In this document: positions 57,220 through 64,000 of the stretch, one piece after another
Numbering within the stretch: the stretch's first letter is position 1
How the letters are laid out: every line of letters starts with the position of its first letter
Source of the DNA: Cyrtodaria siliqua
Taxonomy: Eukaryota; Mollusca; Bivalvia; Adapedonta; Hiatellidae
Assembly (NCBI GenBank): GCA_037043455.1
Contig: JAWPHD010001328.1
Span: forward strand, 186,001 to 250,000
DNA: 64,000 nt
Direction of reading: 5' to 3'
The notes under the pieces: generated by a model
The model's input: the letters and a program-made list of their open reading frames with translations, nothing else
Databases searched by the model: none
What the model was told of the DNA's origin: nothing
Position numbers and translations under genes: made by a program

Positions 57220-59502
57220 CAGTATAGCTCACGTGAAACCCACACTTTACTCTTTCACGCCAAGTGAGGTTTTAAAATCGCGTAATTACGCGGAGTTTCG
57301 ATGATAAAACTACGCGGAGTCGGAAAAGCTTCGTTACTTATGCCACGATACTCCGCGTAGACAAACTCGGAGTTCGCCGAGTCGAAACCGCACAGGTCAA
57401 AGGTGCAACTTTTTCTAACTGCAGTCATTTTAATGCATAATTATTCAATTACTTTAGAAAAAATCGAAGCAGAAGACTTTTGTTTTGTTTTGGAAAAGCG
57501 GATGTGGGAAAATTTCAATGCCCGGATGTATACTGGGTCAAGACAGTTATATGGCGGTTCCTATTACCGGTGACTAAACATAACATTCAATTAGTAATTA
57601 TTATACTGGAAATTATAATTGTTTTTCATTAGTCTTCTTTCTCTGTAACAAATTTTACTATTCTGCTGTTTATTATTTATTTATTACATCGATGGGTTCA
57701 GAAATAATCAGAAAAAAGAGGTCAATGACCTTGAAGCTCTACTGATTGATTTTGATTTCAGGAAGTAGTCGCTACAGACTTGTTTTTTGAAAATCTATTT
57801 TTAACCTAGGCGGCCATCTTGAATTTCCGGCCGACCTGAAATTTTGCTAGGATCAATTAGACATTAAGAGCAACATTCCTGTGAAGTTTCATGAAAATCC
57901 ATCAAGTAGTTTCAGAGGAGTAGTCGCTACAAGTTTTCATTATATAACTCTATGTAAACAAAGATGGCCACTGGCAGCCATGTTTAACGTCAAATCAAAA
58001 CGATTTTCGACAAGGACCAACATCATGTCATACTGATAATTTTAGAAAAAGTCCCATATCAATATCTCTTATTGTTTTGAAGAAGTAGTCGCTACAAACT
58101 TATTTATTTTAAATCTATTTTTAGCTGTGGCGGCCATCTTGAATTTCCGGCCGACCTGAAATTTTTCTTGGATCAACTAGACATCAATAGCAACATTCCT
58201 GTGAAGTTTCATGAACATCCGTCAAGTAGTTTCAGAGGAGTAGTCGCTACAAGTTTTTACTATATAACTATATGTAACCAAAGATGGCCACTGGCAGCCA
58301 TGTTTAACGTCGAATCAAAATAATTTTCCATAAGGATCAACATCATGTCATGCTGATCATTTTAGAAAAAGTCCCATATCAATATCACTTATAGTTTTCA
58401 AGAAGTAGTCGCTACAAACTTATTTTTTAAAAATCTATTTTTAGCTGTGACGGCCATCTTGAATTTCCGGCCGATCTGAAATTTTTCTAGGATCAATTAG
58501 ACATCAAGAGCAACATTCCTGTAAAGTTTCATGACAATCCGCCAAGTAGTTGCAGAGGAGTAGTCGCTACAAGTTTTTACTATATAACTCTATGTAAACA
58601 AAGATGGCCGCTGGCAGCCATGTTTAACGTTGAATCAAAACGATTTTTGACAAGGATCAACATCATGTCATGCTGATCATTTTAGAAAAAGTCCCATATC
58701 AATTTCACTTATAGTTTTCAAGAAGTAGTCGCTACAAACTTGTATTTTAAAACTCTATTTTTAGCTTTGGCGGCCATCTTGGATTTCACATCAACATGAA
58801 TTTTTGCTAGGATCAACTAGACTTGATGGGCAACATTTCTGTAAAGTTTCATGAATAGCCATCCAGTAGTTTCAGAGGAGTTGTCGCTACAAATAAAAGT
58901 TTACGGACAGACAAACAGACGGCCAGACGGACCACGGACCACGGCATAAGCTCTGCTGATCTCTGATCAGTCGAGCTAAAAATGGTAAAGAATTCCGGGT
59001 CATAAACCCGTTTTTAGTGCCGCCTTGTTAAAAGATACATACATGGCCAAGGATTGTGGGTATTTATGTCGGTAGGAAAACTGTGACTTTCGGACAACAA
59101 AAACGAACAAAACTTGTGATTAAATGCATTAAAAGTTTGAAATACGTATCTGTTTCGAAATTTATTCATGGTATTTATCATTCCTGTCAACTTTGTACTC
59201 GGCGTATCATTGTTTGTACTTTTTCTGGCGATTGATTGCTTTTTCAAGTGCGATATCGGACAAGTTGAAAAGTTGTCGGAAAATTAAGATTTTTTTCCCA
59301 ATAATAAATCACCACAGGTGTGCACTCATAGTTAATTGGATTCTACGCGGAGTAACTCGGAGTGTGAGCGACTCGACAATGGCGTACTTTCGTCGCGTGA
59401 AATTGCCAAGTACAAACACTGACTCCGCGTAGATACGCGCGGAACTCGATACGACCGAACTTGGCAATCGAGTAAAATGTGGGTTTCGCGTGAGCTGTAC
59501 TG
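57220..59502. mobile_element. 2.28-kb non-autonomous TIR transposon inserted in the 20-bp array
   Basis: The left end 'CAGTATAGCTCACGTGAAAC' + CCACACTTTACTC and the right end, read inward on the minus strand, 'CAGTACAGCTCACGCGAAAC' + CCACATTTTACTC differ at three positions. TA lies immediately outside both ends (57218-57219, 59503-59504). Subterminal copies of ACTCCGCGTAG occur in both orientations (57290-57360 and 59343-59432). TA duplication and the CAGT start fit Tc1/mariner-type termini, but there is no transposase. The inside is a 320-bp tandem module. Confidence 0.88.
57750..58985 (+). repeat. 320-bp tandem modules and large-repeat 3' end inside the TIR element
   Basis: 'GAAGTAGTCGCTACAAACTT' marks copies at about 57764, 58084, 58404 and 58722. 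Each module also has 'GCGGCCATCTTGAATTTCCG' and 'GTGAAGTTTCATGAAAATCC'. The 3' end reads 'GACAGACAAACAGACGGCCA', then CTGATCTCTGATCAG and GAGCTAAAAAT, the same type of terminus as at 63180. Confidence 0.85.
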
Positions 59503-59785
59503 TAAACTCCCTAGGTGCAATATTCCTCCCTAGACGCAATTTATCCTCCCTAGGTTCAAGAACATATACCCTTCCTAGGTGTAATATACTCCCTTGGTGC
59601 AATATACCCTCCCTACATGTAGGTGCAATATATTACCCTTCCTATGTGCAATCTACTCCCTTGGTGCAGTATACCCTCCCTAGGTGCAATATACCCTTCC
59701 TAGGTACAATATATTACCCTTCCTAGGTGCAATATACTCCCTTGGTGCAATATACCCTCCCTAGGTGCAATCTAGTCCCTATGCC
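59503..59785. repeat. 20-bp minisatellite, right block
   Basis: It continues the units of 56553-57217 (TGCAATATACCCTCCCTAGG) after the TIR element. Some units have 'CTCCCTTGG' and 'ATATTACCCTTCCTAGG'. Confidence 0.92.
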
Positions 59786-60122
59786 GTACATGCTTTTTTA
59801 ACTGTCGTCTGTTTACATGTAGATAATCCTAATCATGTTGGAAAGCTTGATATATAATTCATTGACAAATATACACTTGTTTGTGTATACTGGCCATTGT
59901 CAGATTAAGATTTTGGGGTATGTCAGTACATCAATATGGGTGTAGATCACTACAGCAAAGTGGATGTTGATGACGAATCGAGCTATAAAATTCGCTATTC
60001 AACAAAAGACGACCACCCTTAGACTCTGGTTGTTTTCTTAAAGGCCATATTGTTATACAAGAACACTCTGATGCAATTACTGAAAACATACTAGGTTTAA
60101 TGATTATTTTTTGGTTGTTTAC

Positions 60123-60231
60123 CTACATGTACAGATGCCGTTACGAGGAACTGCCTTTTTCACTACACCACCATGGACATACTCAAACAGTTGGTCGGGA
60201 AACCACTGCAAAGGTTTACACAGACCAAATC
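60123..60231 (-). CDS. exon-like open segment, unrecognised protein
   Basis: On the minus strand an acceptor 'tgaatatttaaag' precedes 60231 and a donor TGTAG|GTAAAC follows 60123. The 109 nt have one open frame: 35 codons, starting after 2 bases and leaving 2. It includes FGLCKPLQWFPDQLFEYV and AVPRNGIC. Codon usage and amino-acid mix look coding. The phase does not allow direct joining to RAPGEF1 exon 45550-45704, so it may belong to another gene on the same strand. The plus strand also has a short open frame after a 'tgtacag' acceptor-like site. I cannot name a family. Confidence 0.35.
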
Positions 60232-60289
60232 CTTTAAATATTCAAATAACAAACATTTGCTCAACAAAAACACATACATGCATTTTAAA

Positions 60290-60430
60290 AATAACCTATA
60301 TCAATATATCAGAAATACCAATGTCTGACCAATATATCAGAAATACCAATGTCTGACCAATATATCAGAAATACCAATGTCTGACCAATATATCAGAAAT
60401 ACTAATGTCTGACCAATACATCAAAAATAC
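60290..60430. repeat. 28-bp tandem repeat, 5 copies
   Basis: 'AATATATCAGAAATACCAAT' + GTCTGACC, the last copies diverged. Confidence 0.93.
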
Positions 60431-60594
60431 CAATGTTACAACAAGCCTTTCTATTTGCAAGCAAAACAATCATTGATAGCAATCAATATCTTGCAGAGAC
60501 CTACATGTAATTTATATTTCCAAGTTCACGTTTAATTCAATGGAGATATTGAGAAGCCTCTTCTTCATGCAGTTCTGAAACAATATGAGGCTGC

Positions 60595-60910
60595 AGTGAT
60601 AGAGTGGTTAGCATACTTGACTCTCACCCCAGAAGTCATGGGTTTGATTCCCAGTGGAGTAACATCACAGGTTTTTCAAAAGCACTCCTGCAGTATCTTA
60701 CGGTACTCGGGCAATAAACTGTGAAAGTATGTCATCCTTTGGAGTGGATGTAAAGCCGTGTGCAGGGAGAGCAATAACCTGTGCATGTTAAAGATCTCGC
60801 TGAACTTATGAGATCTATACAAAAAGCCTGTAAACCCTTTCTCACTAACAAGTCGAGCTCCCAGTGGGATTCAAACTCAGCAGCGGTGAGAAGAGAAAAG
60901 GTTTCAAACT
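60595..60910. mobile_element. tRNA-like SINE pieces, head-to-head
   Basis: Plus strand: 'GATAGAGTGGTTAGCATACT' (A box) and 'CATGGGTTTGATTCCCAG' (B box). Minus strand at about 60852-60905: 'GCTGAGTTTGAATCCCACTG' + GGAGCTCGAC, the B-box end of family C. Two SINEs, or one rearranged copy. Confidence 0.7.
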
Positions 60911-60949
60911 CAGCATCTAATATACGCTCGACCAATAGGGGTCAGTTAA

Positions 60950-63182
60950 ACAAGACGCCCAAGAGCGCCTGTAGACGCTCTACTGTGTAAAACAGCTTTT
61001 ATCGGGAGACCAGGAGAAATAGTCGGTACAAAGCTTGTGTTACCCGCTATAAACATGTGATGATTTGTTGCAAAACTATAACTGGTTTTATTTTCTTGTA
61101 TATTTAAGAACAAGAAAATGAAATAAGCCATTAGTAGCTCATGAAAAATTCTAATCGATTGTTAAGATCAACGGCATAACAAATCAACAACACTACTGAT
61201 CATTCCTGCAAGGTTTCACTGAAATCTGGCCAGGGGTTCAGGAGAAGTAGTCCAGCCAAAACTTGAGTACTGAAAACCTTTAAAGGGTCATAACTCTGCC
61301 AAAAATCTTTCAACCGAAATATGGCGATGATATGCACAACTAACTTGGTACTGATCATCTCTGCAGTTTTGTTGAAATCCAGGCAAGTGTTCAAGAGAAA
61401 TAGTCGATAAAAGCCTTTAAAGGGCCACAAATCAAGCAAAAAACATTCAAGCGGAACACAGTGACGATATACTATGTACATAACTAGATTTGGTACTGAT
61501 GATCCGTGAAGTTTAATTAAAATCTGGCCAAATGAAACAAGATCTTCTTAATGAGGCAAAATACAGCGTTTTTAACAAAATGAAGGGCCGTAACTGCAGT
61601 GTTAGTAACCGAACTTGCCTGGTTTTCAAGCGTGTCTGAGCTTTCATTGATATTTACAATCTGTGTAAGTTTGGTAAATATCAAATTATAAATGAAGGTG
61701 CTAGAGTACTCCAGTTCACAAGCAGTGTATTAGGCAGAAATTCAAGAACTGGGTGTGCAAATATGCAAACAGGGTGTGTAAAATAAGTTGCTAACACGCG
61801 CTACGCGCCAATTCGCGACAAGTGGGTGTCTCTGGGATAATTTATTTTTACAGATAAAGGTGAAAAAAATACATTTTAGATCATATTTCTTCTATAAATG
61901 TATACAAAGCTTAACAATATTGAGAAAGTAAGCAATTAGAAGTGTTGTTGAGCAAAAAAAAACAACACCCACTCCCCCAAATATTGGCTGCGATTTTTCA
62001 AAATAGGCCGTGCAAAAGACGGCTGCACGGTTGGCTGGCTAATACACTTTTCACAAGGCAGAATATAGTTTTTTTCATAAAAACAAGGGCCAAAACTCTG
62101 ATTGTATTTGGCCGGTTTTCGAAATGTCCTAGCATTCATTGATATTAACAATCTGTGCAAGTTTGGTAAAGATTAAATGGACCACAACTGTGCTGTTACT
62201 CATTTCAAACTTGTCTGAGTATTCATTGATATTAAGTCAGTGTATGGGCAGTTATCGTACAAGGGCAGGCATCCTGGTAGACGACAGACGTTCTGTAAGC
62301 TAGAAGGATGTAGAATTTGGGTCGTCATGACGACCATTTTGATCATTAGACGACAATGAAATACAAAAATTTGAGGAACATGTATATGATATTTCATTAG
62401 AATGGAATAAGAGGTTCGGCGATGTCGTTTATAATTTCCTTAAATTTGACCTAGTTTTAGCCATGGTGGCCATCTTGGACAACTGGCGGCTGCGAAAAAC
62501 ACATATCAGAGGCGAACGATCCCAAAGATCATTGTGATAAAGCTTCAACAAAATCCTTCAAGAGATTTCTGAGAAGATGTCATTTTAAGCATTCTATATA
62601 ACTCTATGTAAACTTTGGGTCGTCGTGGCGCCATTTTGATTATTCGACGATAACAAAAAAAATAAAATTGATAGAGGCCAACCCAAGGAATATCAGGGTT
62701 TTTTTTCAACATAAATCTGAGGAGGACTATCCCAAAGATCATTGTGATTAAGTTTCATCAAAATCCTTCAAGCAGTTTCAGAGAAGATGTCATTTTCAGC
62801 CTTTTCCTATATAACTCGTATATAAACTTTGGGATGACATCATGGTGGCCATTTTTATTATTCAACAATAACGAAAAAGACAAACTTGATAGAGGCCAAC
62901 CCAAGGAACATGTATATGATATTTCAATAGAATGGAACAAGTGGTTTCGGAGGAGATGTTGTTTGAAATTTCCCTAAATTTGACCGAGTTTTAGCCATGG
63001 CGGTCATCTTGGATGAATCTGAGAGGGGGCCTCCTAAGTAACATTGTGATAAAGTTTCATCAAAATCCTTCAAGCGGTTTCAGAGAAGATGTCGATTTTA
63101 TAAAATTGCTAACAGACGGACGGACGACAGACGTAAAGTGATCGCATAAGCTCGCCTGGCCTTTGGCCAGTAGAGCTAAAAA
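60950..63182 (+). mobile_element. large dispersed mollusc-type repeat, complete-looking copy
   Basis: It begins 'AAGACGCCCAAGAGCGCC' and carries 'GGGTCATAACTCTGCC' modules of about 156 bp. Then come modules of roughly 200 bp with 'GCCATCTTGGA' and 'AAGTTTCATCAAAATCCTTC'. It ends 'GACGGACGGACGACAGACGT', AGCTCGCCTGGCCTTTGGCC hairpin, GAGCTAAAAAT. No coding frame. Sister of 50560-52640. Confidence 0.78.
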
Positions 63183-64000
63183 TCATAAACGATAATACAA
63201 ATTTGTAACTGTAACTCTAAATATGCATTAAAGACTATGAAGGTACCGTTCGCTGCCGATTTTAAACAATTATCACATATATATATTCTAGGAAATAAAT
63301 TAAACTTAATTGATGCCAGGTGTAGTAACATGACCAACTCTGATACTGAGGCTTCTGAAAATGAACCGATTAAACATGCAAAATGAAGGAGATCTGTATT
63401 CTTTTTTTAACGAAATAGTGCTCAGTTAAGACAGGTTTTCTGAAATTTGCCTAAAGACTTATAGTTTCATGTACCTTTAAACTACAATATTGTTGTGTTT
63501 TCCATTGCAAATGTTATACAAATTCAAGAACATGCAGAAGGAAGAAAAAAAATATATATATATATTGTGAAATGGGAACAAAATGATACATATAACAGAT
63601 CATGTGATTAAAGAAGCAGATGAGTTGCAGATATTCTGGTTGCAGGTTTTATATTTTGGAATTCACTACATCCCTGAGGAGAGAAATATACTCCAATTTA
63701 TCTATCACTGATAATGGGATCATAGTAGAAACTAGGGCCTGGAGTTTTGCAGATGGACTGGAATTCACTTTTCTTTTTGATTATAGATTTTCTGAATACA
63801 TGCAAGCAATGAATATTAGATATCAAAAAAATTTAACACAGATGTTGACAACCCTGCAGTCACCGTCGTAAAATTGATACCTATGTCTCACCGCCATCTT
63901 CAAAGACGAGATTAAAAAAAGAAGCTGCTACACCCAGCAATATTCAATTTTATACTCTGTGAATATGACAGTGTTTGACATTAACGGTGGTCCACTTGTC
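63183..64000. other. no gene seen
   Basis: AT-rich with a (TA)n run near 63555. The open segment 63620-63871 (plus) shows no family resemblance. Confidence 0.45.

Noticed and set aside
56572..57304. Repeat peptides with LGRVYCT or LPRCNIPS
   Set aside because: Product of the 20-bp minisatellite; open on both strands simultaneously.
60732..60935. 67-residue minus-strand frame
   Set aside because: Lies in tRNA-SINE sequence (family C head).
63860..63905. Kozak-like ATG GCG on the minus strand followed by a GTGAGA donor
   Set aside because: The GCCATCTT context occurs repeatedly in the dispersed repeats nearby, so it is probably repeat-derived.

Overview
The window is animal nuclear DNA. It is AT-rich, has canonical GT/AG spliceosomal introns, and is packed with tRNA-derived SINEs, foldback MITEs, TIR elements, non-LTR retrotransposon remains and long minisatellites. 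The SINE and large-repeat styles (B-box heads with AATTC-type tails; large elements ending in a hairpin plus GAGCTAAAAAT; 'ggccataactctgcc' blocks) look like a bivalve mollusc. That assignment rests on recalled repeat style, not on a search.

One gene dominates. The minus strand carries the 5' (N-terminal) half of the Rap/Ras guanine-nucleotide exchange factor C3G (RAPGEF1). In transcription order the coding exons are 45704-45550, a candidate alternative first exon 33503-33462, a 42-nt micro-exon 20095-20054, then 12781-12609, 11651-11504, 7288-7191, 3848-3621 and 1782-839. All phases join consistently and give about 595 residues: basic N-terminus, helical N-terminal domain and the CRK-SH3-binding proline-rich region (three PxLPxK motifs). 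The REM and CDC25/RasGEF domains must lie beyond the left edge.

The rest is intron or 5' flank. 3-10 kb: minisatellites with units of 24-46 bp. 10-16 kb: SINEs, a MITE and a 920-bp TIR element. 16.6-18.2 kb: two more arrays. 20-32 kb: SINEs and arrays of 22, 47, 70 and 38 bp. 33-43.5 kb: alternative exon, foldback elements, a hAT-like element and a truncated non-LTR element. 44.1-45.5 kb: an array made from the exon's own 5' splice site. 47-50 kb: a CpG-richer stretch, a MITE and an array of tRNA A-boxes. 50.5-63.2 kb: large mollusc-type repeats, a nested element, a perfect 28-bp array, and a 20-bp array split by a 2.28-kb TIR element.

The most striking observation is that two independent minisatellites in this gene have captured and multiplied the 5' splice donor of the adjacent exon (13 extra copies beside exon 45550-45704, about 10 beside exon 3621-3848). 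Both leave rows of decoy donors directly downstream of the real one. Other points worth checking are a tandem array of pol III A-boxes, a hammerhead-like core in a retroelement remnant, a precisely delimited nested transposon with a paralogous empty site, and two unassigned exon-like open segments.
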